A DNA stretch of 64,000 nucleotides from Corynebacterium sp. SCR221107. Lineage in GTDB: Bacteria; Actinomycetota; Actinomycetes; Mycobacteriales; Mycobacteriaceae. The stretch is taken from assembly GCF_027886475.1 (NCBI RefSeq), contig NZ_CP115670.1, positions 930,001-994,000 on the forward strand, given 5' to 3'. The notes beneath the pieces were generated by a model that saw only the letters and a program-made list of their open reading frames with translations, was not told the DNA's origin and did not search any database. How positions within the stretch are numbered: the first letter of the stretch is position 1; each line of letters opens with the position of its first letter. Positions 1 through 8,561 of this stretch are shown in pieces. A program made the position numbers and the translations under genes.

Positions 1-957
1 CACCACACCCTGCTGGATGAGGACTTCAAGAGCCAGTTCTCCATCTTCCCGCGTGACGCACACCCGATGGCTGTGCTCGCTTCCTCGGTGAACATTTTGT
101 CCACCTACTACCAGGATCAGCTCGATCCGCTGGATGAGGAGCAGCTCGACAAGGCAACCGTGCGCCTGCTGGCCAAGGTGCCGATGCTGGCCGCTTACGC
201 ATACCGCGCATCCAAGGGTGCTCCGTACATGTACCCGGACAACTCCCTGAACGCTCGCGAGAACTTCCTGCGCATGATGTTTGGTTACCCGACCGAGCCT
301 TATGAGGTTGACCCGGTCGTGGCGAAGGCTCTGGACAAGCTGCTCATCCTGCACGCTGACCACGAGCAGAACTGCTCCACCTCTACCGTCCGCATGATCG
401 GCTCCGCCCAGGCGAACATGTTCGTCGCCATCGCCGGTGGCATCAACGCCCTGTCTGGCCCCCTGCACGGTGGCGCAAACCAGGCCGTGCTCGAGATGCT
501 GGAGAAGATCGCAGCCAACGGCGGTGACGCAACCGACTTCATGACTCGCGTCAAGAACAAGGAAAAGGGCGTTCGCCTGATGGGCTTCGGCCACCGCGTA
601 TACAAGAACTACGACCCTCGCGCTGCCATTGTCAAGGAGACCGCTCACGAGATCATCGACCACCTCGGTGGCGACCCGATGCTCGACCTGGCAATGGATC
701 TGGAGAAGATCGCCCTCGAGGACGAGTACTTCGTTTCCCGTAAGCTGTACCCGAACGTGGACTTCTACACCGGCCTCATCTACCGCGCCATGGGCTTCCC
801 GACGGACTTCTTCACCGTCTTGTTCGCCATCGGCCGCCTCCCGGGGTGGATCGCGCAGTACCGTGAGCAGCTGGCGACCACTACCAAGATCAACCGCCCG
901 CGTCAGATCTACACCGGTGAGACCCTACGCAAGGTCACCCCGCGTGAGGAGCGCTAA
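1..957 (+). CDS. gltA: citrate synthase, 3' part (gene begins before the window)
   Basis: Condenses acetyl-CoA and oxaloacetate to citrate, the entry step of the TCA cycle. The reading frame is open from base 1, so the first visible ATG at 67 is internal and about 318 C-terminal residues are present. Visible family motifs are HADHEQN, GPLHGGAN and GFGHRVY (catalytic histidines in the last two) and VDFYTG (catalytic aspartate). The protein ends with a normal KVTPREER-type C-terminus, so the 3' end looks intact. An inverted repeat lies about 15 bases downstream, before fkpA. Family assignment is essentially certain; only the N-terminus is missing. Confidence 0.97.
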   Translation, partial: HHTLLDEDFKSQFSIFPRDAHPMAVLASSVNILSTYYQDQLDPLDEEQLDKATVRLLAKVPMLAAYAYRASKGAPYMYPDNSLNARENFLRMMFGYPTEPYEVDPVVAKALDKLLILHADHEQNCSTSTVRMIGSAQANMFVAIAGGINALSGPLHGGANQAVLEMLEKIAANGGDATDFMTRVKNKEKGVRLMGFGHRVYKNYDPRAAIVKETAHEIIDHLGGDPMLDLAMDLEKIALEDEYFVSRKLYPNVDFYTGLIYRAMGFPTDFFTVLFAIGRLPGWIAQYREQLATTTKINRPRQIYTGETLRKVTPREER

Positions 958-972
958 GAACATCCCGCTTCA

Positions 973-1014
973 TTGAGCACACGTTGACCCTATACAATGG
1001 GCGCGTGTGCTCAA
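973..1014. promoter_or_regulatory. inverted repeat enclosing a -10-like box between gltA and fkpA
   Basis: TTGAGCACAC at 973-982 is perfectly inverted at 1005-1014. The 22-base interval carries TACAAT at 993-998, a good -10 element. There is no U-tract after the right arm, so an operator overlapping the fkpA promoter is at least as likely as a gltA terminator. No -35 element at ideal spacing is visible. This is inference from sequence only. Confidence 0.4.
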
Positions 1015-1080
1015 CGCGCGTTTGGGGGACCGATTCGGTTTCCCAAGATTCACTCATCATTTAAAAGGAGCATGTGACGT

Positions 1081-1440
1081 ATGGAAAAGCCACAGATTGA
1101 ACTCCCTGAGGGCCCGGCCCCAGAAGACCTCGTCATCACCGACCTCGTCGTGGGCGACGGCGTTGAGGCTCGCCCAGGCGGCCTCGTTGAGGTTCACTAC
1201 GTCGGCGTTGACTTCGAAAACGGCCAGGAATTCGACTCCTCGTGGGATCGTGGTCAAAGCATCGAATTCCCGCTGTCCGGCCTGATCGCTGGCTGGCAGG
1301 AAGGCATCCCAGGCATGAAGGTTGGCGGCCGTCGCCAGCTCGTCATCCCGCCGGAGGCAGCCTACGGCCCAGCAGGTGGCGGACACCCACTGTCCGGTCG
1401 CACCCTGGTCTTCGTCATCGACCTGCTCGACGCACGCTAG
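1081..1440 (+). CDS. fkpA: FKBP-type peptidyl-prolyl cis-trans isomerase
   Basis: A 119-residue, single-domain FKBP that would catalyse cis-trans isomerisation of prolyl bonds and so assist folding. The N-terminal strand (GPAPEDLVITDLVVGDG), VHYVGV, the FDSSWDRG loop, GLIAGWQEGIPGMKVGGRRQLVIPPEAAYG and the terminal LVFVIDLLDA strand are classic FKBP landmarks. No signal peptide is present, so it is cytosolic. The start is the ATG at 1081, with AAAAGGAG about ten bases upstream. It follows gltA in the same orientation, an arrangement I recall from other corynebacteria, and ends just before a strong terminator. Confidence 0.93.
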   Translation: MEKPQIELPEGPAPEDLVITDLVVGDGVEARPGGLVEVHYVGVDFENGQEFDSSWDRGQSIEFPLSGLIAGWQEGIPGMKVGGRRQLVIPPEAAYGPAGGGHPLSGRTLVFVIDLLDAR

Positions 1441-1482
1441 GACGCGCTCTTCCTCAAGCTTCCACATGCATGAGGAAATGAC

Positions 1483-1523
1483 AAGGTCCGCAGCCACTCC
1501 TTTAGGGGAGGCTGCGGACCTTT
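1483..1523 (+). terminator. rho-independent terminator after fkpA
   Basis: AAGGTCCGCAGCC at 1483-1495 pairs with GGCTGCGGACCTT ending at 1522, with a short loop and a weak T run. It lies 45 bases after the fkpA stop and before the convergent accD3 gene, so it may serve both directions. Confidence 0.85.
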
Positions 1524-1663
1524 GGTCGTCGGAAAGCAATCATGCCACCGCGCACAAACCCGACTCAGTAACGTCTTCGGCTGGTTGAATTCGGGACGGA
1601 GGCGAAATGGCTATCGTGCGCGGGCGCAATCACCAGTGACATGAATTGGCGTTGCTGTGAGCG

Positions 1664-3175
1664 CTACTCGGCGGTGAGATGATCGGCGAGACGCTCATAG
1701 TGGCGGAAACGCTGCTCGCGACCCACGCGGCGCGGGTTATTCACCAGCTCCCAGAGCGCATAACTGATGTGATCGAGCACCGTAGAGATGAAGCCCTCGG
1801 GATCATCGGAGGCATCGGTTGTCTCGGGGATGATGCTGTCAATGATGCCTGCCTGCAGCAACGCATGGGCAGCGACCTTCTGCTCATCCATCATCTGCGG
1901 GGCATGCTCGGTGTCTCGATAGATGATCGCGGAGGCGCCCTCCGGTGGCAGCGGTGACAGCCAGGCGTTGCTGGTGGCCAGCACCTTATCGGACGGAAGC
2001 ATCGCCAACGCGCCGCCGCCGCAGCCTTGTCCCAAAATGACGGACACGGTGGGAACATCCACATCGACCAACTCACCGAGGGTGCGGGCGATGGAACCGG
2101 CCATCGCGGTTTCCTCGGCATGCTGGGACAGTTCGGCGCCGGTGGTGTCAATGATAGAAATCAAAGGAAGCTGCAGAGAGTGGGCCAGCCCGATGCCACG
2201 GCGCGCAAAACGCAAAGCCTCCGTGCTGAGCGGGGCGAAGCCATGGGGCGGTTGCTCGTGGCGATCCTGACCGATGATGACGACAGCACGACCGCCCAAA
2301 CGCGCAAGCGCAACGGTAACGGCAGGGGACTTGCGCCCGTCACCGGAACCGGACAAAGCGATGTAGTTGTCGCTACCTATCGCCTCAAGCACGTGCTTCA
2401 GGCCGGGGCGCTCAGGGCGGCGGGTGGACAAAATCGCACTCCACGCCGAGTCTGGAATGACCGACTCATCTACCACAGGAGCCACCGGGTCGGCCTGGTT
2501 ATGCGGTGACAAGACCACGTTCACGATCTTCCGTACCGCGCGACGCAGCCCACGCGGGGAGATCACGCCATCGATAATGCCCTTTTCTGCCAGGTTTTCG
2601 CCCGACTGAACACCGTCTGGCATGGCCGTGCCGGTGGTCAGCTCCACCACGCGCGGTCCCAAAAAGCCTAACAAAGCGCCGGGCTCGGCGAAGGTGAAGT
2701 GTCCAGCCGAGCCCCACGAGGCCATCACACCACCGGTGGTGGGGTTGCGTAGATAGACAAGGAAAGGAAGATGTGCGTCCTTGTGGCGGTAGACGGCGGT
2801 AGTTATAGAGACCATCAGTGCAAAAGCGGGACTGCCCTCCTGCATGCGGGTGCCGCCAGAGGAAGGTGAGATCAACAGTGGCAGGCCCAGCTCGGTGGCC
2901 TTGTGAATGCCGTCGATGATGCGGCGGGCCGTGGCGGCACCAATGGAGCCGCCGAGGAAATTGAACTCGGACAAGACAAAAGCGACACGATGGCCATAGA
3001 CTTCCCCCTCGCCGGTCACCACGGCCTCGTCCACGCCAGACTTGGCTCGGGCTCTGGCTAGCGCGTCCTCATAGTCTTGGGAGATGGAACCGTAATGTGG
3101 AGGGGTGTCCCAGCTTTTGAAGGTGCCGGGATCGAGAACTTGGTCAATCAGATCGTGTGCGCTGGTGTGACTCAT
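1664..3175 (-). CDS. accD3: acetyl-CoA carboxylase carboxyltransferase, fused beta-alpha type (AccD3/AccDA-like)
   Basis: About 503 residues carrying two crotonase-fold carboxyltransferase halves in one chain. The N-terminal half is AccD-like (GSIGAATARRIIDGIHKATELGLPL, SSSGGTRMQEG, NPTTGGVMASWGSAGH). The C-terminal half is AccA-like (FARRGIGLAHSLQLPLISIIDTTGAE, GQGCGGGALAML). It would transfer CO2 from carboxybiotin to an acyl-CoA. The open frame extends to a GTG at 3184, but the ATG at 3175 has AAGGTG upstream and gives the family-like start MSHTSAHDLID. It is divergent from an aldo/keto reductase and an EchA6-like gene, matching the M. tuberculosis accD3/echA6 locus. Corynebacteria carry other AccD subunits, so the physiological role of this fused form is not settled here. 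Confidence 0.88.
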   Translation of the reverse strand: MSHTSAHDLIDQVLDPGTFKSWDTPPHYGSISQDYEDALARARAKSGVDEAVVTGEGEVYGHRVAFVLSEFNFLGGSIGAATARRIIDGIHKATELGLPLLISPSSGGTRMQEGSPAFALMVSITTAVYRHKDAHLPFLVYLRNPTTGGVMASWGSAGHFTFAEPGALLGFLGPRVVELTTGTAMPDGVQSGENLAEKGIIDGVISPRGLRRAVRKIVNVVLSPHNQADPVAPVVDESVIPDSAWSAILSTRRPERPGLKHVLEAIGSDNYIALSGSGDGRKSPAVTVALARLGGRAVVIIGQDRHEQPPHGFAPLSTEALRFARRGIGLAHSLQLPLISIIDTTGAELSQHAEETAMAGSIARTLGELVDVDVPTVSVILGQGCGGGALAMLPSDKVLATSNAWLSPLPPEGASAIIYRDTEHAPQMMDEQKVAAHALLQAGIIDSIIPETTDASDDPEGFISTVLDHISYALWELVNNPRRVGREQRFRHYERLADHLTAE

Positions 3176-3259
3176 GGGGTACACCTTAAGGGTTGGTTGC
3201 CCCTCATGTGAGCATTTTTATACCCAATCACCCCCGAACCGCCCCGCTTTAGGTGTTCA

Positions 3260-4132
3260 ATGGTGGGTATGACTTCGTACGAGCCATCTTTTGTCCCCAC
3301 GCTCACGCTCAACGATGGTACCGAGCTGCCTGCCATCGGATTTGGCACGTGGAAGCTGCGTGGCGCCGATGCCATCGCGGCGGTTCGCAGCGCCATCGAG
3401 GTGGGGTATCGGCACATTGATACAGCAGTAATTTACGGTAACGAAAAGGAGGTAGGTACTGCGATCCGCGATGCCATCGCGGCCGGTGATGTCACCAGAG
3501 ACGCACTGTTTGTCACCACCAAGGTGTGGCACGATCACCACGGGTCGACGCTGGTGAAAGAATCCTTTCAACAATCGCTGACCGCCCTTGGATTGGATTA
3601 CATCGACTGCCTGATGGTTCACTGGCCCTGGCCACAAGGCGGGAAGTATGTGGAAAGCTTCGAGGCGTTGGCCAAACTGCAAGGCCTAGGACAGCTGCAG
3701 TCGGTGGCGGTAGCCAACTTCTATCCCGCAGTTCTCGATGAAATCATCGAGGCCACCGGCATCGCGCCGGTGATCAATCAGGTTGAACTGCATCCGGGTT
3801 TTAGTCAGTCTGAACTTCGTGCCTATCACCAGTCCCACGGTATTGTCACCGAGGCCTGGTCGCCGTTGGGGCGCGGGGAGTGTCTGGCTGACCCCGTGGT
3901 TACCTCCATTGCGGAAAAATTGGGGAAAACACCGGCACAAATCGTGCTTGCCTGGTTGACTCAATTGGGGTGCTCGGTGGTGCCGAAGTCAGCCAATCGG
4001 GCTCGACAGGAAGAAAACTTCGATATCTTCTCCTTCGCGCTTGACGATGAGCAGATGCGTGCGATCACCGCGCTCGATGAGACGGGCGGGCGCATGTTCG
4101 CAAGCCCATTAGAATTCCCTGGGGAGGAGTAA
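3260..4132 (+). CDS. aldo/keto reductase
   Basis: A 290-residue NADPH-dependent oxidoreductase of the AKR3/AKR5 type (2,5-diketo-D-gluconate reductase-like), with a TIM-barrel fold. The catalytic tetrad is visible: Asp in GYRHIDTAVIYGNE (with Tyr), Lys in VTTKVWHD, and His in DCLMVHWP. The cofactor-binding region VVPKSANRARQEENFD near the C-terminus is typical. The start may be 3260 or the ATG at 3269; neither has a strong ribosome-binding site. The stop lies eight bases before the EchA6-like gene, so the two are probably cotranscribed. The physiological aldehyde or ketone substrate cannot be read from sequence. Confidence 0.88.
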   Translation: MVGMTSYEPSFVPTLTLNDGTELPAIGFGTWKLRGADAIAAVRSAIEVGYRHIDTAVIYGNEKEVGTAIRDAIAAGDVTRDALFVTTKVWHDHHGSTLVKESFQQSLTALGLDYIDCLMVHWPWPQGGKYVESFEALAKLQGLGQLQSVAVANFYPAVLDEIIEATGIAPVINQVELHPGFSQSELRAYHQSHGIVTEAWSPLGRGECLADPVVTSIAEKLGKTPAQIVLAWLTQLGCSVVPKSANRARQEENFDIFSFALDDEQMRAITALDETGGRMFASPLEFPGEE

Positions 4133-4139
4133 GACGATT

Positions 4140-4943
4140 ATGGGTGAAACAATCGCACACTACGACAACATTCGGGTTGAGGCCGAAGACAAGGTCTGGA
4201 CCATTGTCCTGGACCGCGATGGGCAACGCAACGCACTCAATGCGGACATGTGCCAGCAGATTGCGGGTACCATCGCTGACGCCTCTGCCCGCGCGGAGGC
4301 CAGCGATGAGGTGCGCGTCGTGGTCATTCGCGGCGAGGGCAAGGCCTTCTGCGCTGGCGCCGATCTGGGTTCCACCAAGGCCGAGGAAGGTAACCATTCC
4401 TCGGGCGTGTATGGCGGAAACTTCCACGAATCTCTGTGGGCGATGCTGCAGGCAATAGTCAATGCCAAGCTGTTGGTGGTGGCGCACGTTCAAGGTCCTG
4501 CCATCGGTGCTGGCAGCCAGCTTTCCCTGGCCTGCGACCTGCGTGTCGTCGGAGAGCGCGCCTGGTTTGGTGTGCCCGCGGCTTCCTTGGGCTTTGCCCT
4601 TGATGCGTGGACGATCAACCGTGCCAAGGATCTGCTCGGCGGCGCAGGTGCCCGCAATATCCTGCTCGGGGCGCAACGTGTCACGGCCGATCAGTCAGTG
4701 AACAGCGGGCTTGCCCTGGCCAAGGCCAGCGACGAAGAGGCGGAAGAGATCATCGGGGGGCTTGCAGGTCTGGCGCCGATGGCGGTGGCCTCGCTGAAGT
4801 CGGTGCTCAATTCCTATGATTCCGAGTACGCGCTTTCCCCGGCGCAGCAGTCTGCGTATGATGCGTGCTGGGCTAGCGAGGATGCCGAGGAAGCCAAGCG
4901 CGCACGCAAGGAAAAGCGCCCGGCGAACTTTAAGCGCCGCTAG
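4140..4943 (+). CDS. echA6: EchA6-like enoyl-CoA hydratase-fold protein lacking both catalytic glutamates
   Basis: A 267-residue crotonase-fold protein. The oxyanion-hole glycines are kept (CAGADL around residues 71-76 and AIGAGSQ around 121-127). The two acid residues that drive hydration in true enoyl-CoA hydratases are not: the position following GxG is Gln127, and the second is Ala147 in FGVPAAS. The same loss is known for M. tuberculosis EchA6, described as an acyl-CoA-binding carrier rather than an enzyme, and the neighbouring accD3 strengthens that assignment. GGGGAGGAG sits ten bases before the ATG. A Lys/Arg-rich tail ends the protein. I infer acyl-CoA binding, not catalysis. Corynebacteria generally lack FAS-II, so the partner must differ from the mycobacterial one. 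Confidence 0.82.
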   Translation: MGETIAHYDNIRVEAEDKVWTIVLDRDGQRNALNADMCQQIAGTIADASARAEASDEVRVVVIRGEGKAFCAGADLGSTKAEEGNHSSGVYGGNFHESLWAMLQAIVNAKLLVVAHVQGPAIGAGSQLSLACDLRVVGERAWFGVPAASLGFALDAWTINRAKDLLGGAGARNILLGAQRVTADQSVNSGLALAKASDEEAEEIIGGLAGLAPMAVASLKSVLNSYDSEYALSPAQQSAYDACWASEDAEEAKRARKEKRPANFKRR

Positions 4944-5034
4944 AAAAGTCTGTGGCGAACAGTTAAGAGTAGGATTTGCGCATTTAGACAAATTCTTTAT
5001 CTCCCCGGCTCGCCTCGAGCCGGTTGCAAAATAG

Positions 5035-5082
5035 AAGCCAATTCTTCCGAGAAGCCTTGTGCCTTGGGGAATTGGCTTTTTT
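5035..5082 (+). terminator. rho-independent terminator after the echA6-like gene
   Basis: AGCCAATTC at 5036-5044 pairs with GAATTGGCT at 5069-5077, followed by a run of T to 5082. It ends the aldo/keto reductase-echA6 unit. Confidence 0.85.
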
Positions 5083-5519
5083 ATGCGCAACTTCACAGCG
5101 TTGTGAAGACTTGTTTGTTTGTTATGGATAGCTTTGCAATCTTCGCAAAGGGGCTGTGGTCCGGCCCGCGGGGGTGGATTAATCATTCTTAAAACAAAAG
5201 GTTATGGGCGATGGTGGGGGTGGTGAGCCAGCCCCAAAAAACTTTTGGGGTGTTAACACTTCCTCATTGCAATGTGAGGCAGGTAACTTTCTCGTCAGGC
5301 AAGGAAAGTGGCTCACAGCGCCGGTCGTACAAGCGCTGCGTGCTTCCACTTCTCATCCCCGGCATCGCGTCCAGAGTTCGTCTCAGGCGAAGGCGTGGGC
5401 GGGGTGGCCGAGCTTCATCAATGAGATTTGTTTCCAGTTACGCGTTTCCCCTCACAGGGCCACCACCAGGCACCTAAAAGTAGGGCAGATCTTTTAAGAA
5501 AAGAAAGGGAGGATCTGAA
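5083..5519 (+). promoter_or_regulatory. gene-free control region upstream of mctBC
   Basis: A 437-base interval with no convincing gene. Two inverted repeats stand out: CTTTGC at 5132-5137 with GCAAAG at 5145-5150, resembling the core of C. glutamicum RamB sites, and CCCCAAAA at 5232-5239 with TTTTGGGG at 5243-5250, whose C4/G4 runs resemble RamA half-sites. RamA and RamB control acetate genes in C. glutamicum, and I recall mctC being RamA-activated. The site assignments here are inference. AAAGAAAGGGAGG before 5520 is the mctB ribosome-binding site. Confidence 0.5.
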
Positions 5520-5864
5520 ATGACTAGCAGCGTGCAGCGCCAGCAGCAACGTCGTGAGCCCACCGCTCAAGAGTTCCGCGAGATGCAGGTAAGCCCAGAA
5601 TTCGTCGAACTGAAAAAGACGTTCCGCTCCTTCACGTTCCCCATGTCCATCGCGTTCTTCGTGTGGTACCTGGCCTACGTGCTCATGGCAACCTACATGC
5701 CCGATCTCATGGGAAAGCAGGTATTCGGATCCGTCAACGTCGGTGTAGTCCTCGGCTTCGCCCAGTTCGCCACCACCTTCCTGATTACCTGGATCTACAT
5801 TAAGTACGCAAATAAGAACATCGAGCCGCGCGCCGCCGCGATTCGCCAAGAGATGGAAGGCTAA
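5520..5864 (+). CDS. mctB: DUF485 small membrane protein, MctB-like partner of the monocarboxylate transporter
   Basis: A 114-residue protein with two predicted transmembrane helices (about residues 40-60 and 74-94) and charged ends, typical of the DUF485 (YjcH) family. These are encoded directly upstream of solute:sodium symporters such as ActP or MctC. It has a strong AAGAAAGGGAGG ribosome-binding site, and its stop codon is followed at once by AAGGAGG, the ribosome-binding site of mctC, so the two are cotranscribed. Its biochemical role is not established; association with the transporter is inferred from constant gene pairing. Confidence 0.85.
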   Translation: MTSSVQRQQQRREPTAQEFREMQVSPEFVELKKTFRSFTFPMSIAFFVWYLAYVLMATYMPDLMGKQVFGSVNVGVVLGFAQFATTFLITWIYIKYANKNIEPRAAAIRQEMEG

Positions 5865-5876
5865 GGAGGGATCACA

Positions 5877-7523
5877 ATGTCGTTTTCATACCTTGCACAA
5901 GAATCCGCCAATACTGGCAACCCGATTCTCAACATCGCCGTGTTCGTCGCCTTCATCGTGGTCACCATGACTGTGGTGCTTCGCGCGGGCAAGTCCACCA
6001 AAGAGGCCTCCGACTTCTACACTGGTGGCGGTACTTTCTCCGGCCGCCAAAACGGCCTGGCCATTGCCGGTGACTACCTCTCGGCAGCCTCCTTCCTCGG
6101 TATTGTGGGCGCCATCGCCATTTCCGGCTACGATGGCTTCCTTTACTCCGTCGGCTTCTTCGTGGCTTGGCTGGTTGCCTTGCTGCTGGTTGCTGAGCCA
6201 CTGCGTAACGTCGGCCGCTTCACCATGGCGGACGTGCTCTCCTTCCGCCTCAAGCAGAAGCCAGTTCGCGTGGCGGCGGCCTTCGGCACCTTGTTCGTGT
6301 CCCTGTTCTACTTGATTGCTCAGATGGCCGGCGCCGGCGCACTGGTATCCGTGCTGCTTGACCTGCACGATCACACCTCTCAGGCCATCGTGGTCGCAGT
6401 GGTCGGTGTCATCATGATCATCTACGTGTTGGTCGGTGGCATGAAGGGCACCACCTACGTGCAGATGATCAAGGCCGTGCTCCTCGTCGGCGGCGTTACC
6501 ATCATGACCGTGCTCGTGTTCATCATGGCCAAGGGTGGCCTGTCCGCCCTGTTCGACCAGGCTGTTCAGACCCACGCCGCATCCAACTACCTGGCGGAGA
6601 AGGGCTACGAGGCCTCTAAGATCCTCGAGCCAGGCCTGAAGTACGGCAAGGACGCAACCTCCAAGCTCGACTTCATCTCCCTGGGTATCGCATTGGTGCT
6701 CGGCACCGCCGGTCTGCCACACGTGCTCATGCGCTTCTACACGGTTCCGACCGCAAAGGAAGCTCGTCGCTCCGTGACCTGGGCTATCGTTCTCATCGGT
6801 GCCTTCTACCTCATGACCCTAGCGCTCGGCTTCGGTGCCGCCGCCTTCGTTGGCCCCGACCGCATCATGAACGCTCCTGGCAAGGCTAATGCAGCCGCAC
6901 CGCTGCTGGCACTCGAGCTCGGTGGCTCCATCTTCATGGCCGCGATCTCCGCAGTCGCCTTCGCGACCGTGCTCGCCGTGGTCGCCGGCCTTGCGATTAC
7001 CGCCTCCGCCTCCGTAGCTCACGACATCTACGACGCAGTTCTTCGCGACGGTAAGTCCTCCGAGGAAGAGCAGGTTCGTGTCTCTCGCATCACGGTTATC
7101 GTCATCGGCATCCTCTCCATCATCTTGGGTATCCTGGCGATGGAGCAGAACGTGGCCTTCTTGGTCTCCCTGGCCTTCGCAATCGCGGCTTCTGCTAACC
7201 TGCCGACCATCCTGTACTCCCTGTACTGGAAGCGCTTCAACACGACCGGCGCCGTGTGCTCCATGTACGTCGGTCTTGGTGCAGCCCTGCTGCTGATCAT
7301 CTTCTCTCCGGCAGTGTCCGGCACCGCCACCTCGATGATTCCCAACGCGGACTTCGCATGGTTCCCGCTGTCTAGCCCGGGTATCGTCTCCATTCCGCTG
7401 GCCTTCATCGCAGGCTACCTCGGCACCATCTTTGGTAAGCCGGACAATCTCGATGACCTGCAGGCCGAGATGGAAGTTCGTTCCCTCACCGGAGTTGGTG
7501 TCGAGGCTCCGGCTGATCACTAA
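5877..7523 (+). CDS. mctC: monocarboxylate/acetate transporter of the solute:sodium symporter family
   Basis: A 548-residue membrane protein with about 13 hydrophobic segments, matching ActP and C. glutamicum MctC, which imports acetate, propionate and pyruvate using cation gradients. Supporting stretches are SDFYTGGGTFSGRQNGLAIAGDYLS near residue 45, FGTLFVSLFYLIAQMAGAGALV, and the AISAVAFATVLAVVAGLAITASASVAHDIYDAVLR region near residue 345. AAGGAGG lies eight bases before the ATG, overlapping the end of mctB. Substrate assignment rests on family and synteny; cation preference cannot be read here. A strong bidirectional hairpin follows. Confidence 0.93.
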   Translation: MSFSYLAQESANTGNPILNIAVFVAFIVVTMTVVLRAGKSTKEASDFYTGGGTFSGRQNGLAIAGDYLSAASFLGIVGAIAISGYDGFLYSVGFFVAWLVALLLVAEPLRNVGRFTMADVLSFRLKQKPVRVAAAFGTLFVSLFYLIAQMAGAGALVSVLLDLHDHTSQAIVVAVVGVIMIIYVLVGGMKGTTYVQMIKAVLLVGGVTIMTVLVFIMAKGGLSALFDQAVQTHAASNYLAEKGYEASKILEPGLKYGKDATSKLDFISLGIALVLGTAGLPHVLMRFYTVPTAKEARRSVTWAIVLIGAFYLMTLALGFGAAAFVGPDRIMNAPGKANAAAPLLALELGGSIFMAAISAVAFATVLAVVAGLAITASASVAHDIYDAVLRDGKSSEEEQVRVSRITVIVIGILSIILGILAMEQNVAFLVSLAFAIAASANLPTILYSLYWKRFNTTGAVCSMYVGLGAALLLIIFSPAVSGTATSMIPNADFAWFPLSSPGIVSIPLAFIAGYLGTIFGKPDNLDDLQAEMEVRSLTGVGVEAPADH

Positions 7524-7579
7524 AAAGCACACCTTTGTCGCCTACTGCGAAGCTGACAGCGCTTAGCAATGAGCGTTGG

Positions 7580-7621
7580 TAATGCCCGATGTTGAGTTAT
7601 CAGCATCGGGCATTACTATTT
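7580..7621. terminator. terminator after mctC
   Basis: AATGCCCGATG at 7581-7591 pairs perfectly with CATCGGGCATT at 7604-7614. It lies directly before the true start of the next gene, so any start placed upstream of 7628 would fall inside this hairpin. Confidence 0.8.
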
Positions 7622-7627
7622 AGCCCT

Positions 7628-8479
7628 ATGACTGATGGCGCTAACTCCACAGTCCATGGACCGCGCCGAGGTGAGGCGCAGCTGAAGGTCGTGGCTGTGG
7701 CTCTTCCTCTCTTTGCGGTGATAGCCATACCGTTTGTGGTTACCTCCGGGGTTGAGGCCCCTCGAGAAACTGGTGCCACACCGGTTATTGAGAGCACCCA
7801 TACCACGCCCTACATCAACGAAGACATTGAGTTGGTAACCGACACCGCGCCGGCGCTTCACGAGCCGCGCATCAATACCGACCTCAACCAGATTAGTTAC
7901 ATCAACTTAGGTACCGGTGAGCATGTTGCTACGGCCTCGGAGCGCTTCGCGCGTCCCGCGTTGAGCCTGGCCAAGCTGTACATCGCCGACTACGTGCTCG
8001 ATAACGGCACGGAGTCGGAGAAAGCGACGGCGATGGAGATGATCCAAGATTCCTCCGATGCGCAGGCGGGCGTGCTCTTTAGTAAGTATCCCAAGGCGAT
8101 TTCTGCGACCGCGGAGAAGTACAACTTGGAGTCCACCATCTCCTATGGCAAGTGGGGATACTCCTACACCTCCACGTTTGACGTCGTCCGCTTTGTATCC
8201 ACGCTGCTGCGTGAGGATCCGCAGTCGCCAATCCTTTCGGCGATGGATCATGCGTCAGCAACCGCGGAGGATGGCACGATTCAAGATTTTGGCACCGCGC
8301 AGCTCTCCGGGGTCGTCGGTACGAAGTGGGGCTGGTCGGACGATGGAACCCTGCATTCGTCGGTAAGCTACGGTGTCGATGGTGATGGTAACTATTACGT
8401 CGCTGCCGCGATGATTCAAGGCAGCGAGGACGAGCTGAGTGAATACGCCCTTGCCCAGCTGGGCAAGCAGGTCGATTAG
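7628..8479 (+). CDS. membrane-anchored SxxK serine-hydrolase-like protein (beta-lactamase/PBP fold, function unknown)
   Basis: About 283 residues. An uninterrupted hydrophobic stretch at residues 19-40 gives a signal anchor, so the bulk is outside the membrane. A likely active-site SxxK is Ser113-Leu-Ala-Lys116 (PALSLAKLY). A weak second motif follows (SSDAQAG), and a KTG-like element appears as TKWGW late in the chain. This layout fits the beta-lactamase/penicillin-binding superfamily, but the third motif is altered, so catalysis is uncertain. The ATG at 7628 is chosen because the upstream in-frame ATG at 7589 sits within the mctC terminator. Substrate unknown. Confidence 0.75.
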   Translation: MTDGANSTVHGPRRGEAQLKVVAVALPLFAVIAIPFVVTSGVEAPRETGATPVIESTHTTPYINEDIELVTDTAPALHEPRINTDLNQISYINLGTGEHVATASERFARPALSLAKLYIADYVLDNGTESEKATAMEMIQDSSDAQAGVLFSKYPKAISATAEKYNLESTISYGKWGYSYTSTFDVVRFVSTLLREDPQSPILSAMDHASATAEDGTIQDFGTAQLSGVVGTKWGWSDDGTLHSSVSYGVDGDGNYYVAAAMIQGSEDELSEYALAQLGKQVD

Positions 8480-8485
8480 CTTAGT

Positions 8486-8496
8486 GCTTGCCGACG
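8486..8496 (+). repeat. GCTTGCCGACG repeat copy, intergenic
   Basis: One of six intergenic copies of this 11-mer in the window; it lies between a stop codon and a terminator stem. Confidence 0.5.
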
Positions 8497-8497
8497 A

Positions 8498-8536
8498 AAA
8501 AGGCGCCGCATCCACGCAAGGTGGGCGGCGCCTTCG
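8498..8536. terminator. bidirectional terminator between convergent genes
   Basis: AAGGCGCCGC at 8500-8509 pairs with GCGGCGCCTT at 8525-8534, flanked by A runs on the left and located between the converging SxxK and DUF1906 genes. Confidence 0.8.
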
Positions 8537-8561
8537 GCATTACTCGAGCGCAGGCGTGCAC

